This document shows, piece by piece, positions 24,858 through 35,672 of a stretch of DNA of 64,000 bases (the first letter of the stretch is position 1; every line of letters starts with the position of its first letter). The position numbers and the translations under genes are program-made. The notes under the pieces were generated by a model that was given only the letters and a program-made list of their open reading frames with translations, did not search any database and was not told where the DNA came from. Source of the stretch: Polyodon spathula (Eukaryota > Chordata > Actinopteri > Acipenseriformes > Polyodontidae). The DNA is taken from the NCBI RefSeq assembly GCF_017654505.1, contig NC_054549.1, positions 25,814,147 to 25,878,146 on the forward strand, written 5' to 3'.

Positions 24858-25238
24858 AAAGTGCTGCGCAAAAGTCCTAAACATGTTGCATTTTACGACT
24901 CTGATGCGCATCAATAATTTACTCAAATTTTCCACTAGTGTTCAACTATTATAACAATCTTAACTTGTATAAAGAAGGAAAAACATTGAGTGAAATAGCT
25001 CAATTGTTTGTCAATTACAGATGATGTTTCTCTGTACTTGCTGATTATGCCTCGGATACCACACCTTGAAAATTGAGTGATGAGAGCAATTTCGCTCAAT
25101 GTTTTTTCTTCTTTATGCAAGTAAAGGTTGTTATAATAGTAGAAAACACTAGTGGAGGGTTTGAGTAAATAGTTGATGCTCATAATGCATCAGAATAGAA
25201 ATATGCAACATGTCTAAGACTTTTGCACAGCAGTGTAC
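24858..25238. mobile_element. palindromic Tc1-derived foldback MITE
   Basis: The two halves are near-perfect inverted copies of each other over about 170 bases. AAAGTGCTGCGCAAAAGTCC at the left pairs with GACTTTTGCACAGCAGTGT at the right, and the match continues through CCACTAGTGTT and AACATTGAG. Each arm includes a piece of a Tc1 transposase N-terminal helix-turn-helix. On the minus strand, KTLSEIALITQFSRCGIRGI is readable, and the left arm encodes YKEGKTLSEIA on the plus strand. It looks like an inverted duplication of a Tc1 5' end. Confidence 0.85.
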
Positions 25239-25640
25239 ACAAAACATATAGTGCCCTCCACCTTTAATAGCGAACATATTAAAAAGGAAACAATGATTTA
25301 AGATGGAGACAAGCATTTTTAATATTTCTTAGTAATGAATTAACAGATCAGGTCATACTTTTCAGTGCAGAGAAGAAAGAAATACTGTGGTAAAACAATG
25401 TTCAATATAGCATATAGGAATAGTGAAATTTTATAATTCAGTATTAAAATGTATAAAACAGAAATATTCAGAATAATAGCCATTGGTAGGCTTTCACCCA
25501 GCAAATATATGAACAATTGATTATGCATTTTCATGAATACTGTTTCTGAATAGAAATGTTTATACAAGTATATAGAAGACTGCTCAGCATGAATGTGTTT
25601 CGTTTGGTGCATGTGTGTATATTTAAACAGTAGGGTGAAT
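25239..25640. other. unique AT-rich spacer
   Basis: No gene or repeat family recognised. Confidence 0.35.
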
Positions 25641-25644
25641 AGCT

Positions 25645-25692
25645 GGCAGGAGTTAGAACATAAGAATATAAGGTTTACAAACAGGAAGCGGT
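25645..25692 (-). mobile_element. LINE 3' tail, antisense
   Basis: ACATAAGAATATAAGGTTTA then CAAACAGGAAG is the reverse complement of the CR1/L2 3' tail (TTTGTAAAC..TTCTTATGT). It lies immediately downstream, on the minus strand, of the reading frame at 25696-26127. Confidence 0.7.
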
Positions 25693-25695
25693 CAT

Positions 25696-26127
25696 CTACT
25701 CCCTGTCTGGTCCACCCTCCTCCCTGTGTGTATCTAGTGGGGCCACATGCAACTCCTTCTGGGAGTCTACACACTGCTTCAACTCCACCTGGGAGTCTAC
25801 ACACTGCTCCAACTCCTCCTGGGAGTCTACACACTGCTCCAACTCCTCCTGGGAGTAAACACACTGCTCCAACTCCACCTGGGAGTCTACACACTGCTCC
25901 AACTCCTCCTGGGAGTCTACACACTGCTTCAACTCCTTGATTGTCCGCTGCTGGTCTAGCTGTTCTGTCAGACTAGCTATCGGATCTTTGTACTTGTATT
26001 GTGCGCTGCAGCTGGTGCATAATCTAGCAAGCTGTTCCTCTGTACAAAGACCTGCTAACTCTCCTGTCAGCCACCACATACTGCACCCAGGGCACTGCAC
26101 CAATGCACTCCTAATTAACCAGAACAC
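25696..26127 (-). CDS. mobile-element-associated ORF with decapeptide repeats
   Basis: An intact 143-codon frame on the minus strand. The N-terminal part has two CxxC pairs (VQCPGC and LCTSC), which could bind zinc. A short linker follows (EQLDQQRTIKELKQ), then about six copies of a ten-residue unit (EELEQCVDSQ and variants) encoded by the 30-bp minisatellite, ending in EEGGPDRE. I do not recognise the family. Its stop codon is followed within about 10 bases by a CR1/L2-type LINE 3' tail in the same orientation, so it is more likely part of a retroelement than a host gene. Expression is unknown. The frame may have been kept open only because a 30-bp repeat preserves phase. Confidence 0.4.
   Translation of the reverse strand: MFWLIRSALVQCPGCSMWWLTGELAGLCTEEQLARLCTSCSAQYKYKDPIASLTEQLDQQRTIKELKQCVDSQEELEQCVDSQVELEQCVYSQEELEQCVDSQEELEQCVDSQVELKQCVDSQKELHVAPLDTHREEGGPDRE
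25750..25929. repeat. 30-bp minisatellite, 6 copies
   Basis: Six tandem 30-bp units (CAACTCC..CTGGGAGTCTACACACTGCT) with a few substitutions, plus a partial seventh. They encode the decapeptide repeats of the minus-strand frame. One unit has AAAC for CTAC, turning Asp to Tyr in the protein. Confidence 0.97.
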
Positions 26128-26149
26128 AGCCTTTTATTATGTCTTCTGC

Positions 26150-27474
26150 TAGTGGTGTCATATTAACAATTTTAGATATTAATATCTTGGATTGATATGT
26201 TATTGATAGTTTTTTCAGTGTTTTTTTGCTATTTATATAAATAGTTGATTGACCAGTCTGACAAGCAAAAGTAATTATTCTACTCTATAATGCATATTAT
26301 GAAACAAGATGACTATAGTGCAGTGACTGGGAACTGTGAAAGCAGTCAAGGAAGCTGTCCACATTTGAACAGGGATTACTGAATTTGGTATTAAAACCAT
26401 TGGGAGGATTGATTAAATATCTCTATGATGGGAACCAGACACCTCCCACCAGCATCTCCGTTATCAACAGTCCCATCATCACTCCCAACAGTCTCATGAA
26501 TTAATCATGATACTTGCTTCTTTCAACAAAACATCATCTCTGAATGCACACACCCAGTCTGCGTCTTTGTTCACAATATTAAAACACAACCTTGGTATTA
26601 CCATTGTAAATGTGATTCCAAGGGAGACAATACTAATAACAGTCATCCTTATCAGGCTCTGTCGGTTCTGGCTGAGATTAATATACCTGTCTGTGCAATG
26701 TGTTTAAAGAAAGCATATTGCTGGCTGTAATTCATCTGCTGGTGACAGGACCTTGTGATTTGGGTTTGATTATACACTGTTTACACTCAGCTTGACTATC
26801 CAATAAAATAATAAGGGAACTGGGCAGACCGGATGTGGATTGACATACAGTGTGAAATCTAATAAGGAATAGTGGCCACAGTACAGTAAAATAAAAAAAG
26901 GAAGAATACTAGAGCTTCTATAAAGAAGCAATCATATCTAGATAATCTCTCTGAGTTTGTACACCAGTTTTGTCTGTGGAATCTGCAATTAAGCAAGCAG
27001 GAATTTCTAAACTTAAAACAGTAAATAAAAAAATGATCTATTTCTACCAGCATTCATGGCATTGAGTGGATTTGTGCTTTCAAATATACTCTTGTCCTTG
27101 CCATTCATTAAGTGATATAAGAGACCTATTTTTAGGAAGTGCATAGGCAAATAATTAACGCTATCAAAAAAAGCTGAAAAAAATATAGAAGGCGATAGCT
27201 GATAGGGTTAGTGTGATTGGTACTAAAAGGGAGATCATGTACTGCCAGAAGTGCTGGGAAGATGAAAGTCAGATTGCAAACAAAACTGCAGGGTCTTCTC
27301 TCTTCTGGATCATGTTCCAAGATATCTCCCTCCTCTTGATGTACAGTCCACCCAAGCACACCGAAGACTGCCATTTTCTTAGAGCAACGAATAGGCTATA
27401 AATGTGATTGATATTGTAATGACCCTGGGTCTGCTGTAACCACTTTCTGGAAGGTTCTGTGACCCAAAGATTCT
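26150..27474. other. intergenic, no gene seen
   Basis: No exon, RNA gene or recognisable transposon. 26300-26480 resembles transposon-like coding sequence only vaguely and could not be assigned. Confidence 0.35.
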
Positions 27475-27639
27475 GTGGGTCAAAGGTTTAATGGCAGCAG
27501 GTGTTCAGGGACATCAGACACAGGAAAATTGGTACCAATTGGACGCTCGGTTTGCCCTGTGAGCGGTTACCCGATTGCAACGTTGTTGTCACAAATCAGG
27601 GGAAAAAATGTTGCAACAATCAAGGGATCGAGAGCAGGA

Positions 27640-28500
27640 AACTGTGATTGTTTGGGATTGGTGGCTGGTGTAAGGTCTACATGGTTCTCGTCACTGGACC
27701 TCAAGAGCAGCTACTGGCAGTTTGCCCTTGCATCAGCGGCAAGACCCAAGACCGCCTTCTAGATGGGGAAGGGACCCTGGCAGTTCCGCGTGATGCCGGT
27801 CGAGCTGTGCAACACCCTAGTGACCTTCGAAGGGCTCATGAAGAAGGTTCTGGTCAATGTCCCCTCTCAAGAATGCCTTGTCTACCTGGACGACTTGCTG
27901 GTGCATGGAGCATTGTTCCAGGCCGTCCTCGACAGTGTGTGGAGAGTGCTACACTAAGTGACCGCAGCTGGACTCAAGCTACACCTGGACAAGTGTCGCT
28001 TCACCATCCTTTGCCACCGGGTCGGAGGAGAGGGATAAGCACCGAGCCAGACAAGGTGACTGCTGTTCGGGAGTGACCTGCACCCAATGACCAATGGTGA
28101 CTCCAAGGATTCCTGGGCGTGGCCTTCTACTTTCGTTGCTTTGTCCAGGACTTTGCCAGCATCGCCGCTCCCCTGCATCAGCTGCTGCACAAGGGAGAAT
28201 TATTTAAATGGATAGAGGAACAGCAAGCTGCATTTGACACCCTCTGGGAGGCACTAACACAATCCTCAGTGTTTTCCCCCCCGGACCCCAGTGTACCATT
28301 CCTCCTGGTCATAGATGCCAGTAATGAGGGAATTGAAGCTGTGCTGTTGCAGGAAGGGCCCAAAGGTGAGAGGGTGGTGGTCTACTACAGCCAGTCCCTC
28401 AACAAGGCGGAGAGGCGGTACTGCATAACCCAGGGGGAGCTACTAGCGATGGTCATGGCAGTCCAGCACTTCCGGCACTACCTGACCTTTAAGATGCAGG
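27640..28500 (+). pseudogene. Ty3/gypsy reverse transcriptase / RNase H, broken
   Basis: The RT fingers and palm are readable: WFSSLDLKSSYWQFALA with the first catalytic Asp in SSLDLKS, then a TAG stop at 27760-27762, then WQFRVMPVELCNT and the YLDD catalytic box (CLVYLDDLLVHG). A second stop lies at 27955-27957 before AAGLKLHLDKCRF, and more stops follow near 28074. The RNase H part is open: FLLVIDASNEGIEAVLLQ (family has TDAS with GIGAVL), then RRYCITQGELLAMVMAVQHF. The frame is cut at about 28500 by a deletion that joins it to a later part of pol. Confidence 0.92.
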
Positions 28501-28984
28501 AGAGGAGCAGCTCCAACCCTTCCACTTCAAGATCCAGCACTGGGCTGGGGCTTTCTACACCAATGAAAACGCCCTGTCCCACCATCTGCGTCAGCGAGGA
28601 TTTCAACCACTGCCTGAAGAGGAAGGCCCGGGAGAGTGAGCTGATAGGAGAAAGCCATGGCCAGCAATCAAGCCGGGAGGCACCGGTTAGTGGGGCTCGG
28701 GCAGTCGCTTGCTGGGAGATGACCACGGTTGGGGCTTAAGAATGGAGGCAAGGAGAGGATCCTGACCTTTATTCCATCCTACAATGGCTGGTGGACCAGC
28801 AGCAGACCCCCTTGGAAGACGTAGCACTGCAGTCCCCAGCAACAGGGCCTGTAGTCACAGTGGCCTGGACTGGACATTCGCGCTGGGGTTATGCAGCGCC
28901 AATGGAAGGAGCCAGATACAGGAGAGGTGAGGTGACAGGTGGTGGTCCCCCAGGCAATACTGAAGGCCCAACATGGCACCCCCA

Positions 28985-29512
28985 GCACAGGGCACTTTAG
29001 GGTCACTAAAATCTGGCGGCAGGTTCGACAAGGGTTCTATAAAGGATGGTGCAGACGATACGTGGAGGATTACTGCCACCACTGCGACAGCTGCACCGCC
29101 CGGAAATGACGCACACACACACAGAATGGTCACACGCTGCCCTCAAGCAGTTTCTTTTTGGCAGACCAATGCAGAGAGTTGGGGTCGACATTTTGGGCCG
29201 CCTATGCACTGCCCAACCAGGAGGTGGAGACGTTGGATGAAGCACTGCTGGAGGTGTTCTTCAGCTGATTCAGGGTCCCCCAGGAGTTCCTCAGCAACCA
29301 TGGGCAGAACTTTGAATAAAGAGTCTTCACAGAGATGTGCCAATGGTTGGGTATCTGCAAGACGCAGACGACCCCCCTTCAAGATGCAGTACAGGACTCC
29401 ACCTCCTGCACCCTTGCGCTCTTGATGTTGGGCCGCAAACTTTGCACCCCTGCCGAGATGGTGTTCAGCCGGCCAAAAGACCGCTCCTCTGAACCTCCAG
29501 GACCAGAGTATG
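28985..29512 (+). pseudogene. Ty3/gypsy integrase, broken
   Basis: The HHCC zinc-binding end is visible (HFRVTKIWRQVRQGFYKG-like segment, then HHCDSCTARK followed by a TGA). The first catalytic Asp lies in MQRVGVDILGR. The central core is deleted. The segment around the second Asp reads VPQEFLSNHGQNFE, so the usual Asp is Asn and activity would be lost. The C-terminal part LLMLGRKLCTPAEMVF is still recognisable. At least two further stops occur (near 29263 and 29318). Confidence 0.88.
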
Positions 29513-29649
29513 TATATGTATATGTATACTTTTTTGTATTATTACTATTTGCTTAAATATATGGTCCTAAACACAGAAATTATGCTAGGAAATTATTGCA
29601 TTAAGACACATCTCAGTCTCTGCATGGTCTGAGGAACATGTTAAATATT

Positions 29650-29838
29650 ATTTGTTTATTTAGCAGATGCCTTTATCTAAGGTGACTTACAGAGACTAGG
29701 ATGTGTGAACTCTGCATCGGTTGAAGATTCACTTACAACAACGTGTCACCTGAAAGACGGAGCACAAGGAGTTTAAGTGACTTGCTTAGGGTCACACATT
29801 GAGTCAATGAGTGAGCCGGGATTTGAACCTGGTTGTTA
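29650..29838 (-). mobile_element. tRNA-derived SINE (family S2), 5'-truncated
   Basis: Read on the minus strand: a B-box-like GGTTCAAATCCCGGC, then AATGTGTGACCCTAAGCAAG, and a tail TAGATAAAGGCATCTGCTAA ending in AAATAAACAAA. The same blocks occur in the same order at 60893-61068. The A box is missing, so this copy is truncated at the 5' end. Confidence 0.88.
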
Positions 29839-29839
29839 G

Positions 29840-29915
29840 TAGTTTATTGATCCCATAATCTCATCTAGCAGCTTCTTGAAGGATCCCAGGGTGTCAGCTT
29901 CAACAACATTTTACC
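29840..29915 (-). mobile_element. LINE fragment, antisense
   Basis: ATCTAGCAGCTTCTTGAAGG and ATCCCAGGGTGTCAGC are the reverse complement of the LINE segment present at about 20010-20060 in the + strand copy. Confidence 0.8.
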
Positions 29916-29934
29916 ATGTGTGGCTATGCGTTCC

Positions 29935-30060
29935 TTTTAAATAAATTGCACTTATGGCCTATTAAAGTCATCAATTAAATTAGACAATCACTAATTTGCC
30001 TATGTTTATCATTTTCAAGATTTTGAGTTACAATGGTTTGATTTCATACGCAAACTTGAT
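29935..30060. mobile_element. MITE family M1, fragment
   Basis: TCAATTAAATTAGACAATC and ATGGTTTGATTTCAT match the interior of the M1 element at 11348-11641. The terminal repeats are missing. Confidence 0.55.
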
Positions 30061-30069
30061 TAATAAATT

Positions 30070-32630
30070 AAATCTGATTTAAAAAAAATAAAACTATTCC
30101 TTAAAGCTTTATGAACAGCACCCATTGAATGAAGACCAAATGTAGAGTCTGTAAGCAGAAATGCATTTAAAAAAAATCAGGATGCAATTCAAATTCTCCC
30201 CTTTGACGTCATGCCCTCTGTTCCTCCCATGCACAGCTGGGTTGAACGGTCCTGTAAGAGAACCGCAAACATCAACAACATTCCAGTTGTCGCGGTCTGC
30301 TTTTTCAAAAATCAGGTCGCAAGAAGAAGAAGAAGAAATAAAAAAAGTTATTTTTTCATTCATGAACTTTAGTGCTGCTCCTTTTTCAGGCAGTTTTTGT
30401 ATTTAGTAGACACGGTAACACTTTTGGATCTGTTAGTGTTCGTTTACAGCAACTCCAATATATGCTGATATACCTGTTGTAATATGAAAAAAACAAACAT
30501 GGTTTTATTCTCCTTATAACATAAATGTGTTCTCTTTGTGCTATTAGAATCCTGTTTGGGTTTTGTTTGTTTGACATCAGTTTGAATCCTGGTCAGACCG
30601 GAGTGGATCTGTTAAGTAGGGGTGGCTTGTGGCTATGGTTACCAGACATCTTGGGAAAACTGGGATTGTCCCAGTTTTCAGCCTTATTTTTTTGCCCCGA
30701 TCAGAAACAGTAAAATTGATAAACCCGTCCCTGTTTTTTTAATGTATTCAAAAAAAAAAAAAATGTAAAAGTACAAAACTGCATCAGTGTGTTAGCAAGT
30801 TAACAGCAATAAGTAATTGAATAGGTTGTGTTAGTGCCATTGAGCAATAAAATAAAAACTCAATGGATTATTTGTTTGATAATTCTGATTATGTGAAGAT
30901 ATTTAAATGGTAATTTAACTGGCTTTTTGTACATTAACATGTTTTGATTAGATGACAATAGAAAGAAAACAGTGAGTTATGATCTGCAATAAATACACAC
31001 AAAATTTGGATTGACCCTTTGGCACTGTGGCATGCTCGATTGATGCACCACACCAATGTCGATTTGTGCCAAACCTATACAATCTCATTTAGTTTACTTC
31101 ACTTTAAAAATACATGCCTTAATATTTTATTTTTTACCATAAGAATATGCAAGCATTGGTTTAAGTATTAAGTTAATGTAAATTGAAGCTGCTTGCTGTT
31201 TTTATTTTTGTGCATGCATTTTTATAGGGGTAAGATCTTTGTATTTTTCTAAATGTGCAGCAGAGATGTTTGCAGTGCATGTACACAAACTACAAATGAC
31301 AGTGGCGTGCTCACAAAGTGCATAGTTAATCAGTGGGCAGAATTAAGGAGAGATGAATACAATTTGAATAAAAGCCAGGACGACTTACAGAAACTATGAA
31401 AAGTCACCTTTAAATACGAAACTGGGGCTGAAAAAGACTAATTACATTAGGAAGCTAAATAAAGGAAGATTTTCTCCACTATACCTCATATATGTTATGC
31501 AAGAGTACATTTTATGGCAGTGCAAAAATAGTAATGTTGTATGAACTCATATGTGTTGCAACCCCTGTTTAAATAAAGATAGTTACCAAACTGTTTGTTT
31601 TTCAGTTTGAACACAGATTTTAATATTGCAATATTGCAAATACTGTGACCCACTTTACAATGCAATATTACAATGCGTCATACAGCAATCAGAATAAATT
31701 AGGTTTTGTTTTAGGACTGCTTATTATTTTTCAGTAGCACTTCAGGAAAGCTTACCGTTGCCTATTGAATATAACAGAAGACCTGCTTATGAGGGACACA
31801 GAAAAATAGGAGAGATTAAAAAACACGTTCCGGAATGAGTGCAAATATTTTGAGAGATGGAGGAAGAAACGGCTGTGAATGTCCTGCTGTAAAACAAACA
31901 GGGAAGTTAATGTGTCAGCGACTTCCATACATAAATACAGAAAATACAGCCCACTCACAACTTCTTACTATCAAAAAAGTATTCACTGCCATTCACTTTG
32001 CAATCAAAGCACACTCTGAATAAAAGCTGCGGGAAATCTAGTCATTACGTAGACATTTATGTGCTGTAATTGAAGGCAATACTGGATGTAAGTTAATAAA
32101 AAGCAGAAATGTACTTAACTGGTTAGAGGCTAAAACTGTGACATAATAAATGATTAGCGAAAGATTCAGGTTGACACATTCAATAAAATAATAAAATATG
32201 AGGGCCTTCAGAAGCATAGTATTAATTGACTTTAAAGTTCCATTTTTACCCTGGAGCGCAGTTCCTCCCCTGCAGAAGCAAGACAGTAAAAGAAATAGTT
32301 ATGTCGGCAGAGAGGCAAATTATACATAGCAGCCAGAAAAATGAAATCTGTGAGCTCGGAGTACACTCCCCGAAAGTCTTCAAACAATCAGTAACAGGAA
32401 AAAGTTAATCAAAAGGGAGTTGTTAAGAGTTATGTAGCTATTGTTTACAGCTGGGGTCTGGTGGGCAGAAACCCAGACTTGCACCGTCTTTGTTGACCTT
32501 TGACTACAAGAATGTAGGTGACAAAATATTTGGCTGAACTTTTGATAAAGTGTATAACAATACAATATGGCTCTGTCATTAAAAATATAAACTGAAATGC
32601 CCCTGTAATAGTTTCATAGTTGCTGTACAT
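30070..32630. other. intergenic, no gene seen
   Basis: No exon, RNA gene or intact mobile element. Short frames have no domain content. 30640-30720 may be part of an old DNA transposon, but no ends were found. Confidence 0.35.
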
Positions 32631-32635
32631 TTAAG

Positions 32636-32742
32636 ATTAAGAACATGAGAACATACAGGAGTAAGAGAAGGCCATTCAGCTTGTCCGTTTCTTAGGATCT
32701 TAAAGGATCCAGGTACTTCTGACTCAACAGAATGACTAGGTA
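32636..32742 (-). mobile_element. LINE 3' end fragment, antisense
   Basis: TAAGAACATGAGAACATACAG then AGAAGGCCATTCAGCTTGTC is the reverse complement of the CR1/L2 tail. Confidence 0.8.
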
Positions 32743-32943
32743 CAAATGTAACTTGGGTAGGTACCCATGATAGATACTACTAAAAATTAGTGTAACATGA
32801 ATTGCATCTTATCTTATTGCTAAGGAAGTTAAAAGTCTAATCTTAAGGCAATCTTAAAGCAATCAACTATCCGATCACCAAACATGAAAATAGCAAAAAG
32901 TTTAAGAATAAAAATACCTCTTTCTATGCTTGCAAAGGGCTTT

Positions 32944-32965
32944 GTTGTTGTTATTATTATTATTA

Positions 32966-33027
<62 letters not shown>
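32944..33027. repeat. (TTA)n microsatellite
   Basis: About 27 TTA/TTG units, TTG near the start. The Ile-rich frame across it is an artefact. Confidence 0.96.
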
Positions 33028-33280
33028 TCAGTTTGGTCAAATATTCTTGCTAGGTCTCCTTTCTTAGTTGATAATAAAGAATTGCTTTGTATTGCCTTTA
33101 GTTATAGTAGAAAGTCACAAACGGGATCTTCATTATTACAATCTTGTGAGCACAAGGTACAACTTTCAAATCTTTTTTGGTCAGTTTGCATGGCTTTTTA
33201 GTGCGAGAAGGCGATTTACGTACTCTTTTGTTGTACCATGTTTTGGAAACCTACGTAGGCTCATTTTATTTGCCCACTTT

Positions 33281-33405
33281 GCATCCATTTTTTATGTTTG
33301 CTCCATCTTTAAACAACTTCTTCAGATTGTGTATCATAAGATGTTATAAATATTAAACTGAGTTGTTGTTTAAAGATGGTGCTTACATTTTTAAAAAATG
33401 GATGC
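33281..33405. repeat. imperfect inverted repeat
   Basis: GCATCCATTTTTT...CCATCTTTAAACAACT at 33281-33318 is matched by AGTTGTTGTTTAAAGATGG...AAAAAATGGATGC at 33361-33405 as its reverse complement, around a loop of about 42 bases. It could be a remnant of a palindromic MITE. No coding role is seen. Confidence 0.7.
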
Positions 33406-33409
33406 AGAA

Positions 33410-35159
33410 TAGGAAAAAATCTAGTTTGAATGTGTCCTTAAACAACTTCAGTCTTTAGTATATTATTTACGGTTATGAGATGTGATCACATTAATAATGG
33501 GAAAGTTCAAAATAATTACCTTAAAATGAGCAAAATTATACAAATTGGCCTATATAGGATTCAATAAACATGAAAAAATATTGGCTGTCACCTATACAAA
33601 ATATTACCATCTTATAAAGCTTTGTCCTTTAGGGCTTTCCTGTTTTACTTGACAAACAATATGAAGGGACGCCTTTCTTACTTGAATTCTGTACTACCTA
33701 CACTTGCTTTCCCTGTCTTTGAATTCTTGTGTAATTTCTGTTCACATAAATAAACTGTCTTGTTTCTCAACAATGTGCAGACATTTCTCTTCATCCAATT
33801 GCATGGCTTTTGAAGAAAACTCACCATGTTATATGTTTTTCCGTCAGGACAACTCTTGCAATTTAAAACATGTTTTATTCAAGAATAAAAACAGTTGACA
33901 TAAGTATATCACCTCATTGTTCTTGTGTTTGACACTTCTTAGTTTTTGGGGGCACTTGGTGCAGCCTCAAAATGTTACTTGATATCTCAACTGGCCTAGA
34001 GGGATAGGCAATAAGGCTGTTCAACTGGCAAGGCTGAACATGAGGTAGTGCTGGGAAGTAGGAAGTAAATTATAAGCATGGCACTAACTGCAGAGAGAGG
34101 TAGATTTCAATATACCTTGCTGAAATACTATTAGAAGATGCACTGATTGAAAGTTGACATTAGTTTTGTCTTCAATCACTGCACTGCAAGAAAACTTGAG
34201 GGGAGTCAGGAACAGTTCAAGCAACAGAAAAAGCGTTAAAGAAAAGCACAACTTTGACACAGGAGTAGAATCAAAGCTAACTAGGTATGGGAGCTCCTCA
34301 TTATTGAAAGATGTTGAAAGGTTAGGCTTTAACATATTCAGTGTCAAACAAAGTGTCATGGCTTGGCATCTCAGCCCATTGAATTATAAAATACTGACGA
34401 GTAAGGTAAAGCTGCTTTGCTGGCAATAGGCATAAAATATCAAATCTGTTCTAAATAGCAGTATTGTCGAATGAAAGTCCAAAGCAAGAGTACTGTATTA
34501 TTGTTTGTGCTGAGCTAATGAAGTCCTCAGTCTCAGCTGGTAGTTCCTTGTTATAATGTCAGTCGTCAATGATGATCGTCAATTGGCCCTCAGAATTTGA
34601 GGAACAAAGTTAATGGTTATAATTATAATATTTGAATAGAAAATAATTGAAAATAGAAAGAGTGCAGGAAACAGCATGAATTTCAGGAGGGGTTGTTCAG
34701 GCTTTGTGAAGCTAAAAAGGAACACTTTGAAATCGACTGACAGATGGAATTGTTAAATGTAACAAGTGACTATTAGAAGCAACTCGAACACAATGCGGAG
34801 ACATGGAGCTGCACTATAGAATGATGTTTACATAGCAAAAGCAGTGCAAGACTAGGAGATGTTATCAGCTATCATTTCAACTCTTTCAACCAGGAATGAC
34901 AATATTTTATGACTGGGGAGCTTTGGGTTTAGTATGTTAGAAACAAAGGAAGCAAAACTACAGCTTTGACTTTATAATTTGAATTTATCCACAGGTACAG
35001 ACTTTACATGTATTCTGTTGAATGACATTTTCACAGCACTGATACCTGAGCTATACATTTGGAACTATTAAATGTGCATTTCTTGTTATGAGTTTTGAGA
35101 CTAATAAGATATCATATAAATGGAGATGAGGCGTATAGTGGAACACAATTGTCCCCTGG
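33410..35159. other. intergenic, no gene seen
   Basis: No features recognised beyond AT-rich unique sequence. Confidence 0.35.
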
Positions 35160-35672
35160 TCTGGATACCATATACTTAAGAGGGCTTAGAGAAACATGAG
35201 GGAGGATTGCCAAGCCCTGGCAAAGATTGTTCACAAATTCAGGGAGGTGATGATGAGGCTGAATAGCGCACTGGTGAGATTGCACTTGGAATACTGTGTT
35301 CAATTCAGGTGTCCACAGCACCACATGGACATTGTGGACCTGGAGAGAGTCCAGAGAAGAGCAACCAGGCTGACCCCAGGGCTTAAAGGCATGATCTGTG
35401 AAGAGAGGTTGAAAGAACATCATCTATTTATCCTGAACAAAGAAGAATCAGGGGGGACATGATTGAAGTCTTTACAGTCTTAAAAGGTATTGATATAATT
35501 ATCCCAAACTATTACTTTAAGAGCATTACAGAGACCAGGACCAGGGAACACAGTTAGAAATTAAGTGGAGATAGACTTAAAGAGTGGTACCAGCAATCAG
35601 CTACGAGGAACCAAACAAGCTTAGATGGGTCGAGTGGTCTCCTCTAGTTTATACATTTACTTATTTTCTTAT
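35160..35672 (+). mobile_element. CR1/L2-type LINE 3' fragment
   Basis: Encodes the RT C-terminal segment LHLEYCVQFRCPQHHMDIVD and LERVQRRATRLTPGLKGM, then AEERL-type sequence in a shifted frame, and ends in a degraded tail (GGTCGAGTGGTCTCCTCTAG, TTACTTATTTTCTTATT). It is 5'-truncated with a frameshift near 35455. Confidence 0.9.

Larger units (their letters stand above)
27475..29512 (+). mobile_element. Ty3/gypsy retrotransposon pol remnant
   Basis: A decayed internal region of a Ty3/gypsy-type LTR retrotransposon in the order reverse transcriptase, RNase H, integrase. It is interrupted by stop codons, frameshifts and at least two deletions. No flanking LTRs were identified. It is GC-richer than its surroundings, which fits retroelement coding sequence. 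Confidence 0.93.

Noticed and set aside
25340..25924. 194-codon minus-strand frame with repeated CRLPGGVGAV units
   Set aside because: It is an alternative frame of the 30-bp minisatellite running on into AT-rich unique DNA. The frame with the CxxC pairs upstream is more credible, although the choice is not certain.
25750..25929. CRISPR-like array
   Set aside because: The 30-bp units are head-to-tail with no spacers, so this is a minisatellite in eukaryotic DNA.
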